From: Zanthoxylum bungeanum | Taxonomy: Eukaryota > Streptophyta > Magnoliopsida > Sapindales > Rutaceae | NCBI GenBank assembly: GCA_019454045.1 | Contig: SKCR01031800.1 | Location: 50,563 to 114,562, forward strand | Length of the DNA: 64,000 nucleotides | Direction: 5' to 3' | In this document: piece by piece, positions 22,240 through 34,168 of the stretch | Position numbering within the stretch: the stretch's first letter is position 1 | Layout: every line of letters begins with the position of its first letter | Position numbers and translations under genes: made by a program | Notes under the pieces: model-generated | What the model was told of the DNA's origin: nothing | The model's input: only the letters and a program-made list of their open reading frames with translations | Databases searched by the model: none

Positions 22240-22345
22240 AGTGTGAAACTACTTTTTGGCGCCAATTTATATCTCAGTGTCAAGGGTTAGTGCCCGCTCA
22301 CCTGCAGGTGATATTTGAATTGGTAACAGCCGGATAATTTAAAGG
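22240..22345 (-). promoter_or_regulatory. Upstream double-palindrome module of copy B
   Basis: TTGGCGCCAA at 22256-22265 and the perfect 14-bp palindrome TCACCTGCAGGTGA at 22298-22311, in the same order relative to the gene as in copies A and C. A further TTGGCGCCAA lies at 22478-22487 with similar flanks. The function is inferred from conservation. Confidence 0.45.
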
Positions 22346-23327
22346 ACAAATCACTTTTTTTTTTTTAAATTTGTACCATCATTGGCCAATCTCCAATCAT
22401 ATATCACCGCGGGTTGATATAGCACTTGACCGTTCTACCGATCTGCCTTGCTGGTAAAATCTGTTATATGAAACTCTTTGGCGCCAATTTCATCTCTGAT
22501 CCTTTTTTTTTTTTTTTTTTGTTACATGATTTCTCATTAAAAAAAAATTTGCATAATTTTTTCCTGAATTAAAGTCTCTTTTTTTGGTTACAGATCCCAT
22601 TTAATTCAGGAAAAAATTATGCAAATTTTTTACCAACAAAATGGGATCTGTCACAAAAAAATTAATTATTTTTTAATACTTAATACTTTAAAATTAAAAT
22701 TTAAAAATATCAATGTTTTTAGTTTAATATGATTTATAACTCGAAATTTGACCTAAAAAACTAGAGTTCCGAATTTAGAGAAATTTTATTTTTTTTGATA
22801 TATAATATAACACACACACATGTCATTTACGAGTAAGGACTCCATTTTAGAAACTTACCTATAATTCTATAAAATTCAAGGCAACTCAAGGCCACATCTA
22901 TCTTTACTGAATATAACTCAAATAATTATTAAGCTAGACTATGCTAAGTTAGCGTCTCTATAATCTAAATTACCTGTTTGATTAATCATTAGGACACGGC
23001 CACAAAACACCATGAGCTAATTGGATACCATTCCTAGTAGTGACAGAACTATTAAAGGGCGAGCGGGCAATCGCCTCGCTCAATTCAAAAATTTATTAAA
23101 TGTAATCTGCAAATTATTGAAAGATTTAGTTTATTAATGAGATAAATTTAATTTACCCCATTAAATTGAATAATATATATAATTTTTTTTTGTAAAAAAT
23201 AAAATTTTATCCCACTAAATCAATATTCTGGCTACACTTATTTTTAGCAGCAGACATACAAGAAAATACAGTTATGATTTGTGCAACCGATTTCAGAATG
23301 ACTTCAGATCATGGCATTTTCTGACAA
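22346..23327. other. AT-rich intergenic stretch with hairpin
   Basis: No coding signal. Contains the inverted repeat listed separately, poly-T tracts (22345-22365, 22503-22520) and simple AT-rich sequence. Confidence 0.5.
22543..22651. repeat. Inverted repeat able to form competing hairpins
   Basis: Arms of about 31 bp at 22543-22573 and 22600-22630 (AATTTGCATAATTTTTTCCT and its complement) surround a 26-bp loop. A second pair, CAGATCCCATTT near 22591-22602 and AAATGGGATCTG near 22639-22650, overlaps it, so the two pairings exclude each other in part. It may be a truncated MITE. Confidence 0.7.
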
Positions 23328-23600
23328 ATGATTGCTATCATACAGGATTTCACAATCAAAACATTGGAAGGCGAAGTTGAAAAGCTGAATATCAAGAACA
23401 TACATTTTAATACCGAAAAGCAATGTACTGATGATGCAAAGAAGCAAAATCCAACTTTTGGGTTAAAATTTCTACAGGATTTTGATTATAGATGCCAACA
23501 TTATTTTATCCATGGACTTTTCTTCAAAGCACATCCCCAAGATCGTTTCTTGATCCAAGAGATCGATCAAGATGATCAAGAAATGACTAGAAACAATTAA
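23328..23600 (+). CDS. Hypothetical 90-codon open frame, weak
   Basis: Unrecognised. The frame reads MIAIIQDFTIKTLEGEVEKL and continues with a Lys-rich and aromatic-rich stretch. It has no known motif, signal peptide or membrane segment. It lies in the 3' flank of copy C, on the opposite strand. It may be chance, a lost exon, or part of the duplicated locus; composition alone does not settle this. Confidence 0.2.
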   Translation: MIAIIQDFTIKTLEGEVEKLNIKNIHFNTEKQCTDDAKKQNPTFGLKFLQDFDYRCQHYFIHGLFFKAHPQDRFLIQEIDQDDQEMTRNN

Positions 23601-23866
23601 CTACTAACTAAGAGAACTGAGAAAAATGACTAGCTTTCACTGAGAACTTATCAAACACTTGGAATTTGGAAAGTTCACCAGTAGCAGCATATTATATTGA
23701 ATCATCTCAAGAGAAAAATATCCAAGCTCTAGATCATGGGATCTTTCAAGAAGCCAGCAAAAGAACTATGAAAGCAACAAACTAAAAGAACGGAACAGGA
23801 CATTGAACCTTGACAAACCCATATGACAATGAAAAAATCAGAGCACCTGGGTCCTCTTCGTGATCA

Positions 23867-24380
23867 TCAATGGCTGCGGTCATCATCAGTATGATCCTCA
23901 GAAACATAATGATCAAGTTGTGTAATATGAGAGTCAGCTGTATCTGCTGTATCAACATCATGATTATCAGGAGCAGCAACACCAACACATAATTGATCAT
24001 CAGATTCATTATAGTACTGAGAAGTCGGCTGCGCGATGATGTATCAGCATCAGGATCACTAGAAGCAACATCTTCATGATCAGAACTACCCTTTGATTGA
24101 TCAGAGGCAGAGCCGGGGGAGCAGTTGCATCATCATGATCATCACTTTGAACATCACAGCCAGCACCAATTGGTTGATTAACCGTTGAATCAGACTCAAA
24201 TGTTACATCAACAACATCATCAACTTCAGGGTCAGAGCCATTGTCATCAGTATCAGCATCAGCATCGGCATCAGCATCAGCATTAGCATTAGCATCAGCA
24301 TCGGCAACATCTTGATTATAGTACTCAGAAGTCGACAGCGATTCTGCATCACCACCACTATCTTTAACGTTATTCTCCAT
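23867..24380 (-). pseudogene. Acidic-protein family, copy C
   Basis: On the minus strand the ATG at 24380 (MENNVKDSGGDAES) starts a frame rich in Asp and Ala. An alternating DADANADADAD tract comes first, then ESDSTVNQP, then ATAPP. Near 24115 the related sequence moves to another frame (GSSDHEDVASSDPD), and it moves again near 24030, ending in DDDRSH and a TGA at 23867-23869. Two frame changes make it a probable pseudogene unless small introns are involved. An in-frame ATG lies 36 bp further upstream. It corresponds to copy B at both ends and to copy A in the middle. Confidence 0.5.
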
Positions 24381-24499
24381 TGATGATCTGGTACCTCCCA
24401 AAGCACTAAGAATCAAGAAACATGACTTTTGATAAAAGGTTGTTATTTCAGTTATATTTTGATTCCACTTAAGGGGTTTTAGTGCTAGCTTTACTTGCT

Positions 24500-24782
24500 G
24501 GTCCTATTTGGTTCAATACCAGCTCTTGCCCTCTTTTACAATTTTGAGTAAAAACGACGCATCGTTCTTCCAACTCTATCATAAACGCCACGTCGTCTGC
24601 TGAAGGAGTGTATTTTTTTGAACTTGCACGGGCTTGTGTGGTTTACAATAATAAATAAATGGACTTTGAGTATTGCAACTGATTTGAACTAAATTCCGTT
24701 ACTAAGAAACAACTTTTTGGCGCCAATTTATAACGGTTAGTGCTTGCCTCACCTGCAGGTGATATTTAATCGGGTAACTGTT
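24500..24782 (-). promoter_or_regulatory. Upstream region and double-palindrome module of copy C
   Basis: TTGGCGCCAA at 24717-24726 and TCACCTGCAGGTGA at 24749-24762, with the conserved GACGACGTGGCGTTTATGAT and CGTCGTTTTTAC blocks nearer the gene, all shared with copy A. The conserved block ends abruptly where LTR sequence begins at 24783. Confidence 0.45.
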
Positions 24783-27154
24783 GGGATTTTTATGCCCGAC
24801 AAGCAAATGTGTTCGAAACATGATTGATTAATAAATTTATGATTCGATTTTATTCCATGTATGCATTTTGATTTGCTTTATAAAATTCATGAAAATTCCG
24901 TGATTATTTATGTAGTTTTAAATTAAACACATGTGTATATGTAAAATGTTACATACATATATGCATGGATAAAATTTAAAGAGTAATAATCAAAATTTGC
25001 CCATGACTATGATTTCAAGTTGGGAATCTTCAAATCTAAACTCATAAATACAGTTCATTCCATTATGAATGATATAGTTCTATCCAGACTATATTATGTA
25101 GAGACATAAAAATGAATGTATTTTATATAATAAGATTATATTGGACATGACCAGATAAAATTGAAAAGTTCTAATAATTTTCGTTAAATAAAGAACATCA
25201 ATTTTATCATAATGATGGTCATATATGTGATGATCTTAATTCATTGTATTTAGAATACTCATATATCATATTAATTTATTCTTTAATTTACTCGGTATGA
25301 CTTTATATTTATTACATTTTGTAAACCTTGTATTTTGAGAATGAGTTGAATGAATAGCTGGGAATGCTAACCTGATACAATGAAATCTGTTCATAAGATT
25401 CTCTTGTTTGTTAGTTCAGGACATGAACGATTAGCGCGCAAATTCATAAAAGTTATGAATTAATTGTTCACTTGAGAACTAATGGAAGTCAAGGATAAAG
25501 ATGTAATTGGAGAGGTTAACGGATTTTTTATACCTAGCTCATTTATGAATCTGTTATGGAGGATCATTGCATAGGTAATGACTATATCAATGGACGAATA
25601 CTTTGAGTAATTAATTCTATAATTCTGAGAGTTAACCAATATATCTCCAGTCACACTAATTGAGAAAAGTGAGCTAATTAGAATCTTGAGTAAAAATTAT
25701 ACTCAGCCACATTAACCAATATATCTCTAATTAATTCTTTATAGTATGACAGTGAGAAAAGTTATACTCAGCAATCTATTGTAAATTCTGAGAAAACTTA
25801 TCTCCAGTCACACTAATTGAACAATTAGAGATATATTGGTTAATGTTAATATGAAACTGTACATTTTAACTAAAGAATGCAAGGTGACGTTTTTTGAATG
25901 ACTTATTCAGATAAGAGATCGGTTGTGATTTCTTTGTTTGAAGAGTTCATTCTGGAATGGCCCTAGAGTTTTTGTTCTGTTGAGATCGCAGTTTTGTGCT
26001 AGCTTATAGAGCCTATTGTAGACTTGGATAAGTCTTCCAGTATCGTCAGATTGTCTGATCTTGTCAAAGTATATAGAATACATATGTGATAAAAGGGTTA
26101 GTGAGAGCGTACAAATTACCTTCTAGTGTTATATATCCTAACAACATTATCATTATTATAGTAATAATGAGATGTTTGTGGGTAAAAAGATTTACCTAAG
26201 TCTTCTTTACTCCGTGAAAGCAGTGAGAGTAGTCTCTGTTATATTATGATATAAAGTTTTATATAAGATATAAAACTGAGAGACTTGTGAGATACTCCTA
26301 TTATTCGTACATTAGATGTGATCTAATAAAAGACATAACTAGGCTATCTGTATGACAATTAGTATAACTGTTGGACAGTTATTGTGTGTCTTATACAAAG
26401 TATTCATCTTTCGTAAATGATGATTCCTTTTTTCGAAAGAGATATTGTTTAGAATGTCTAATCAATCTTATGTATCATTTGATGATGACATAATAAATAC
26501 TTTATAATGTGTGATTGTAGATATCGATTTAATCGTAATTGTTACGAGTTATTTTGATATCCTATAGACCATAGGATGGATCTTGAAACACGTTCTTTGT
26601 TATCCTTGAGATATTAAGAACGAGTTTCTAATTCATGGAGAATACAATCTGCCACCATTATGGTCATATTAGTTTTGAGACTAATTATGATGTTAGACAG
26701 TCTACGTCATAAAGAGTCACAAATGATGCAGTGGGAGTGTCACAAAAGATTATACTATTTAGTGGAATTAGATGCAACTTATGAAGTATTGACTTATGAA
26801 GTTGCATAGTGACCTTATAAATTAGAAGTTTTGTATTGGTGTTGTGCTTGCGGATGTCCGCATAGTATTTTTGGATTCGATCCCTAAATGCTTGGACAAC
26901 TTAGTAGCTGTAGCATAATACTGATGTAGCATCAAAGTCATATTAATGTATAATTTAGATTCTACAAAATATGAATGATGCTGACTATGGGAAACGATGG
27001 AGTTTGTTTGACAAACTCAATATGTCATAGCGGACATGCTTTTTGTTGCCTACCTCTTGAGTACTGGGTGAGATTTTGAGGGCCATGTGCATACGATACA
27101 CATTGAGATGTGTATATGATACCGTGGATTGGCACTAGAGCAAGTGGGAGAAAT
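24783..27154 (+). mobile_element. Decayed Copia LTR and internal remnant
   Basis: 24783-26143 begins TGTTGGGATTTTTATGCCC and ends TATCCTAACA, so it looks like a Copia LTR of about 1.36 kb. No matching duplication flanks it (GTAAC against ACATT). A locally repeated segment around CCAATATATCTC lies at 25630-25860. The following about 1 kb is non-coding except for the extreme end of a pol gene (DTVDWH stop at about 27120-27137) and a polypurine tract, which belong to the next LTR. Confidence 0.5.
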
Positions 27155-29780
27155 TGTTGGGGTTGGTGCTCAGAGCTCCAATCCGGACCGTATTTATGTC
27201 TGATTCATGAATACGAACATCCCCTTATTCCATAATATTACTTATTTATGGTTGCACCTCTTGTTTTTATATACGTATTCGATCTGATTACGATTAGATT
27301 GAAACTAAATGTTGTTTAGTGATATGTATATATTAGACAAAGGCCCGATAATATATAATGCAGTACACAGTTACAAAGGGAGTTTGTAATTGACATTGGG
27401 AAGTGTCATTGCTATATATATATTATCAAATATAGTTCATGGTCAAGATTTACTAACACGGGTCGGTTAGTTAAATCCGTGGAGACCAGTACATGTCGTA
27501 TATCGTGACTTGGTCCGATGGTTTATCACAATGAACCATGAGTCTAAGGAGACTCGTATAGACGTGTAGGTGTTTATAGTGGATAAACACTGAACGACTC
27601 ACCAAAGATTCTTAATGGATGGTACACCAACGTCAATAAGAATCTTCACGGGTTGAGTAGCATAGTGGTCCTTCGACTTGAGACACCACTGTGGATGTAT
27701 GAGACATCCTCCACACTTGGATGGCAGTCATGTCACCGATCTATTTAGATCAGACCTCCGCCTGTTCGTTGGGTGTGGACCGATCCTCAGGATATCATGT
27801 GTGTGTCAAGATAGGATCTATCAGTTCTGTGTACAGAGCATAGGTAGTCCATATATAATTAGCAGTCTGTTAAATCTGTGGCCACAGTATACTTCGGAAG
27901 TAAGTTCCGAATGTTATTTAGAGATTGCTAATAAATACGTCGACGGGATAATACCTATAGATATTTGACGTTTACATCTATATCTCTGGGATTATCTGGA
28001 TACCTGTGACGGAGGGATTATACGTATGCAATGACCTCGACCTGTATGATTCAGCTAGTTTATCAGTGGTCGTTATAATTTACGGGTGGATAAATTATGG
28101 ACACGAAATTGGATTTTGTGACGGATATACCTGAATCTAGAGTCTCACTAATGAAATATACTCGTAGAGCACTAGGGCAACTTTTATGAATAATAATGAT
28201 TATTTATAAATCGTTTAAACTTTAAACGAAAAATACATGCGAACGGGTCGAACTGTCATTTCCTAATTAATGTGTATTTGTATTTAATATATGATATTAT
28301 TAAATACACATTAATAAATTGTCAAATAAAGGTATTTGACATATATCATTAATATATGTATTTGAGATATTTAAAATAAATATAATACATATATTTGAGA
28401 TATTTGTATTTAATTAATTATTTAATTATTTAATTGTTAAATGATTAATATAATTAAAATATAATATCTTACCAAATGATATAGTTAGGAAATGATTATA
28501 AGTGTTTATTGTTGACTTTAAAGTAAAGGAAATGGTAGTCAAATTAGATTTGACTTCTTTGATATTTGTTTAAATTGTTTAAAATTGAAATATCATTTTC
28601 CTTTAATTTTTGTCAAATTTTCGGCCATGACTTTAATTAAATATAATGGTTATATTTTTCATGTTGCCATTTTTGACTTTGTTAAAAATATCATTAAAGT
28701 GTTTTTGATATTTTAACAAGTTGGTAACATGAAATTGAAATGAAATGAAATGAAAAATATTTGACTTGTATTTACTTAGCCAAATTCGGCCAAGGCATGA
28801 TTTTTGGGCAAGTATATATTGTTTCATTTATTTTAGGGTTTCATTAACCTTTTCACTTTATCAAAACTCCATTAAAACAAGGCAAAGAAGGTAGAGATAA
28901 AAGAAAAGAAAAACAAGGAAAAGCTTGGAATTTAGTAAGTATTTCCAACCTTCCATTAGAGAGTAATTTGTTCCTCTTGTTGTGGGCAACATCTTGTGAT
29001 GTTCTTGAGTTTTTCTATTCTTTATTCTTTGTACTTTTGATGGATAAAAGTTTGATGAAGGTGATATGCATGTATGATGTTGGAAGTTTATTACTAATGT
29101 AGTAATAAGCATTCTTTTAAGGTTTTAGAACCTTTGTTGCCATTCTAGAGTTTTTGACCCACTCTTAAATGACCTAGAATTGTTCTATAGTTGTTTCATT
29201 GTGTTGAGACTTGGATTGGATGGAAGAAACATGATTGAAGTAATTGATTTAACCAATTTGGTCTAATTTGTCCAATTTGAAGAAATTGAAAAATTAGGGC
29301 TCTTGACCAATTCCAAATTTGGGGCTTTTCATATATGTTTTGTATATGGATGTGTATATGATGCATATAAAGTTTCATGTTCATTGGATTACATCTTGAT
29401 GTGTTTTGATGCATGAAATGACAAAGTGCACACTTTGGCACCAAAGTGGTGCATTCGGCCAAATGAAGAAAAATGGGGATTTATGTTGCCCTTGGTGTTT
29501 TGATGTTTTGAACATTCTAAGTTCATCTTAGAAATGATTTAGAATCATTCAAAATTGATTTGATCAATTTCGGACTAAAATGGACTAAATACCAAGTGTA
29601 AGGGTAATTCGGTAAATTCACTTAAATATGATTTATTTGAATTTTATTTCATAATTTGATTATTGGATAATTAAATAAATATGTTTATTTAATTAATCCG
29701 AGAAAAATTTTTGAAATCGGAAAATTTGATTTTCCACCGCTTCCGCTGCGTTACCGATATTCCCCCTTAAAACCCCAACA
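27155..29780 (+). repeat. Copia 3' LTR (2626 bp), family of 6443-8850
   Basis: Starts TGTTGGGGTTGGTGCTCAGA, ends ACCCCAACA, and is preceded by the same polypurine tract and pol end as the Copia at 3569-8850. It abuts the TR-GAG LTR at 29781 without a target duplication. No genes inside. Confidence 0.85.
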
Positions 29781-31309
29781 CTTATTATGACATTTTTTAT
29801 CTTATTGTTTTGTTATATTTCAAGATATTAAAATGTTAGTTATAGTTTATTTTGTGTTTTATTTGTAGGAGCATTAATACATGGATCTTGGAATAATTAC
29901 ACGTGTTTTGGGGACCATACGGGAGCATAGGACACAACGCAGGAACAAATTCAGCACTCTCACCACAATTCCCAACTCTAATGGCGCCAAGGCGCCATAA
30001 TTTAATTACTAATAGGCGTCATGACGCCAGTTGAATCAATAAAGCAAGTGTGGGGCCGAATGAAGAGAAAAGGCAAAGAAAGAAAGCCACAAACGTTGAC
30101 CAAAAGAAAGCAAAAAGGAAAAGGGGAGCTTTGACCAAAAAGTGAGCACATGAAACAAAAGAAGTAAGCAACGTGGGCCCCTGGAGTGAGAAGCAAACAA
30201 ATACAAAACACAAAGGATCAGGTGCTGCAGCGCCAATTTCCCATATAAATTCCAGAGGCTCAAGCGCTGCGGCGCCTCACTAATAGAGCCATGGCGCCAC
30301 TTATTGGAGTTGAGGCGCTGCGGGACAAGAAAACCAACGTGCTCCAGGAATTATTTTTTAGGGTTTTTAAGATCCCTAATGATACCAATGACTCCCTGCC
30401 TCCACGATAAATATAACAGTTCGTCCAGAATTAAAAGAGGAGGCTAATACACAACACAAAACACAGAAACAAATATTTTTAGAGATCCAATGAGAGGATT
30501 GAAGAGCGACAAGAGGAGACAAAGGCTGTGACATCCGAGGAGGAAGAGATTCAATTCGGGTTTTATCATCTTATTTCTTTCTTAGAACTCTAATGATGTC
30601 CATTAGATTCATGAATTGTTTATCATTGATTTTATCTATTGTCATGAACTAAACTCCTTAATTCCGGAGAATGATGTAATCTATGCTTGAACCTTGTATT
30701 TTGTTTGTCGATTTTGTGATGAAGTTTTATTGATTTATTTATATTCTTTTGAGTTTAATGCTTTATGTTTGTTGGCCACAATAGATGATATATGTTTAGA
30801 ATATATCACTCGAGAGAGGGGATTTTGAATAGATCTAGAGAATATGACCTAGGGTTTTATAGTGTTCGAGAGAATCTGTAGTCCTTTGAAATCGTTAACA
30901 TAGAATCACAAAGCGTAATGAGTTATTAACTATTGGATTTTTATAGAGATATCGAAGTCTATAGTCGATGATATTTTCACTCGGCACTCGAGAGAGGGGT
31001 GGATATTTTAGGAGTCTTGACTTATAAACAATATAACTGAACATGGATTAATTGGCAAGACTAATACATAGGCGAAAGCTATGAGAAATCAGGATCCAGA
31101 ATCTCTATCGTATTAGTTCCTCCTATTTTATTATTTTTATATTTTATTTATATAATTAAATATTTGTTAAATATTGTCTAAATAAAGTTAGGATTATCAA
31201 TTGTAGTACTTAGTGCGAGTTAACGATCCATGTGGGTTCGACACTCTTAACTCATTTATACTAAAACTTGACACCGTACACTTGCGGTACGATATAAAAA
31301 ATCACAACA
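29781..31309 (+). repeat. TR-GAG 5' LTR (lacks first 22 bp)
   Basis: Nearly identical to 34191-35721. The minus-strand open frames at 30002-30263 recur in the other LTR but look like unselected translations of a Lys/Gln-rich complement, and have no motif. Confidence 0.85.
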
Positions 31310-31494
31310 AGTTTTTGGCGCCGTTGCCGGGGATTGTTTGTTTAATTCACATTAATACTACTAGCAAGTAATCTTAGCTTTAATTTAGAGTTTTATCTTT
31401 TATTTTATTCTTGTATTTATTAATTTTAATTTTAATTTTTAGTTTATTTTTGTTTATTGATTTTTTTTTTCTTTTTCTTTTGGTGCTTCAGTGA

Positions 31495-32760
31495 ATGCGA
31501 AAATCCACAAGTCTCGACTCGCTCCTGTTTGATCCTGAAATAGAAATAACTGCGAGGAGACTAAGAAAAGAAAGAAAATTTGAAAAAGAAGCAATGGCAA
31601 CTGAAAACATAGAGAACAACCCACACCAGGTGGCAATCAGAGATCACTTCAAACCGGTCATTGATGATATCTATTATGGGATTGCCCATCAACCAATCAA
31701 CGCCAATAATTTTGAGTTAAAACCTGTATTGATCAACATGGTACAAAGGAATCAGTTTGGGGGTTCAGCTGTAGAAGATCTCAACTTGCACTTAAGGATG
31801 TTCCTGGAGATCGCAGATACCATAAAGATGAATGGCGTTAGTAAAGAAGCCATAAGGCTACGCTTATTCTCATTCTCTTACGGGATAAAGCGTGGGATTG
31901 GCTTCAATCAATACAGACGGGGAGTATCATGACATGGCAGGATATGGCCATAAAATTTCTTGAAAGATTCTTTCCACCCGCTAAATCAGCTCAACTGAGG
32001 GCAGAAATCAGTATATTTAAGCAGCTGGAGACTAAGACTTTGTATGAAGCATGGGAGAGCTTTAAGGATCTACTACGGAGATGCCCACAACATGATTATG
32101 CAGATTGGGTCCAGATTCAGTTGTTCTATAATGGGCTGAATGGTTCGAATATGATTGTGGTTGATGCAGCAGCTGGGGGAGCTCTATTTAAGAAATCAGC
32201 TGAGGACGCCTACAATCTATTAGAAGAAATGGCCATTAACCACTATCAATGGCCAAGTGAATGCGCTATTGTGACCAAAGTGGCTGGAATTTATGAAGTA
32301 GACCCTCTTGTGGCACTTACAGCTCAGATTTCTACCTTAGCCACTCAAGTAGCAGCCCTGACAAATCCATGAGTACCATCTATTGAATCAGTGGCAACTA
32401 CGAATATGCAGTAATTGGAAGGAAACCCGAACTTTGAGCAAGTCCAATATGTGAACAATCGGAACTTCAACAGCTATAAAGGAAATCTTGTGCCTAACCG
32501 TTATCATCCAAACCTGTCATATGCTAACACAGAGAATACCTTGCAGCCTCCTTCTGGTTTTGACTATCAAAGAGCTGAGCAGGAATCTTCCTTAGAAGAT
32601 TTCGTGAGCACGTTTGTTGCTAGTACTTCAGCGAGGTTTGAGAAGAATGAGTCAAGGCTGAACAATATTGAGACACACATGGAAAATATGGAGGCCACAA
32701 TGAAGTCCTTAGAAACACAGATTGGGTAGATTGCATCCTCCATAACCAAGCAGCAGTAGG
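31495..32760 (+). pseudogene. TR-GAG gag (Athila-type retrotransposon gag)
   Basis: Begins MRKSTSLDSLLFDPEIE. The gag core (FELKPVLINMVQRNQFGG, then the frame with FLERFFPPAKSAQLRAEI and LFYNGLN) is characteristic of the retrotransposon gag family of plant Gypsy elements. A frame change near 31877 splits the core, and stops occur at about 32370 and 32411. A C-terminal segment with coiled-coil character (RLNNIETHMENMEATMKSLE) follows. No zinc knuckle is seen. If expressed it would form part of the particle shell. The minus-strand relative at 41019-42285 has the same gene. Confidence 0.85.
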
Positions 32761-34168
32761 GGTATTTGGATAAAACTGCCACAGTTACCAAACTATCTTT
32801 GTCATGTCAAAGCAGTCAGTGGATACACAAGAAGAAGCTACCATGACCACCATTTGGGTGGTTGCGTATGGCTGAAGACGTTAAACTTAGCGCTAGCGGG
32901 GAGGCAACCCTTGCATTTAATTGCATTTATTTATTTGCTTTATTTTTAATTTTTATTTTATTGTGTGCTATTTATTAATTTGCATGTTATTTATACAGGT
33001 AGCACGAAACACACAACGCCCGAGCAACCAAATTCTAACCAGTAAGAGTCTGATCAACTCCATGCACGGTAGTGTTGTTCATCACTCTTGTTCTTTAAAT
33101 TTCTATCTTACATTGAGGACAATGCAAGTTTTAAGTTTGGGGGTGTGTACATGCTGTTTACTTGCTATTTAGTTGTTTAAGTTTGAAAAAAAAATTTGTT
33201 TTAGTCTTTGATAGTAAAGCATAAATCCTGTGATAATATTGTCTGTTTATGGGTGAAATTTTAGAAACAATAAGTGTCCGATTTACTTTTATCTGATGCC
33301 TTGAATAACTAATCTATGTTAGACTCGTAAGCACTTAAAAATAGGTTTTTAGCAGTGAAAACTTAAGTAGTTGACAAGATGACTAGTTAAAGAAATTGCA
33401 TGTTGAGGAATGGCCGTTTGCTTAGATATCTATCTTGATTTGCTAGTATTATGAAGTATGGTATAGCTAAAAAGAAAAATATCTCTAAAGAAAGAAAATA
33501 AACCACCTATAACCGATAAGCGTGAAGCTACCCATGGGCGAGTATTAGGACCACCATGAGGAGAAATGCTACCTTAAAGGGTAGGTGAGTTGAAAAAGAG
33601 AAAAGCAAAAAGAGACAAGACAAGAAAAGGAAAATCATATCATACTGAGCACGGAATAAAGCGATTACAGAGCATAATTGAGATATCTAGGTTGGTTTGA
33701 CCCATCGATTCTAATTTCTAAACGAAATCATTAAGTTGGCTTACTTAGGAATCAAGCTGTGAATGAACTTTTACACACACACACACCGTAAGTCTAACAT
33801 AGATAATTTATTCAAGAATTTGGATCTGAGTCGCAATTGTGTACTTTGAAAGTTCTCTAATTTCATTTATAAACTTTCTTTGAGGAAAATCTTATGTGCA
33901 ACTATCATGGACTATGTTTTGTTAATTTTTATATTTTTGCATGATTGTGTGTGAATGACGTTTGTGGGTGTCGTCGCTGTAAACCCTCAGGAGACTATAA
34001 CTCGTCCACTAGCTAGGGCCGCCTAGGGGTTTAAAGGCTTGTTGCATACGCTAAATGAAATCGTGATCCCTACGAAAGTGGCTTAGTTAATTTAGTTATT
34101 TTTAATTTGACTTAGTTTTTTATTTTATCTTTGCTCGGGACTAGCAAAACCTTAAGTTTGAGGGTGTT
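32761..34168 (+). other. Non-coding interior of TR-GAG
   Basis: No protease, RT or integrase. It contains GCGCTAGCGGGGAGGCAACC (about 32891), also found in the minus-strand copy, and the purine-rich TTGAGGGTGTT just before the 3' LTR. Confidence 0.6.

Noticed and set aside
24203..24406. LMLMLMLM-type frame
   Set aside because: Shadow of the DADADAD tract of copy C.
30002..30263. Minus-strand frames rich in Phe, Leu and Cys, repeated at 34410-34621
   Set aside because: They lie in both TR-GAG LTRs and their conservation only reflects LTR identity; no motif is present.
31309..31335. tRNA-like sequence at TGGCGCCGTTGCCGGGGA
   Set aside because: It is the primer-binding site complementary to a tRNA 3' end, not a tRNA gene; no cloverleaf follows.
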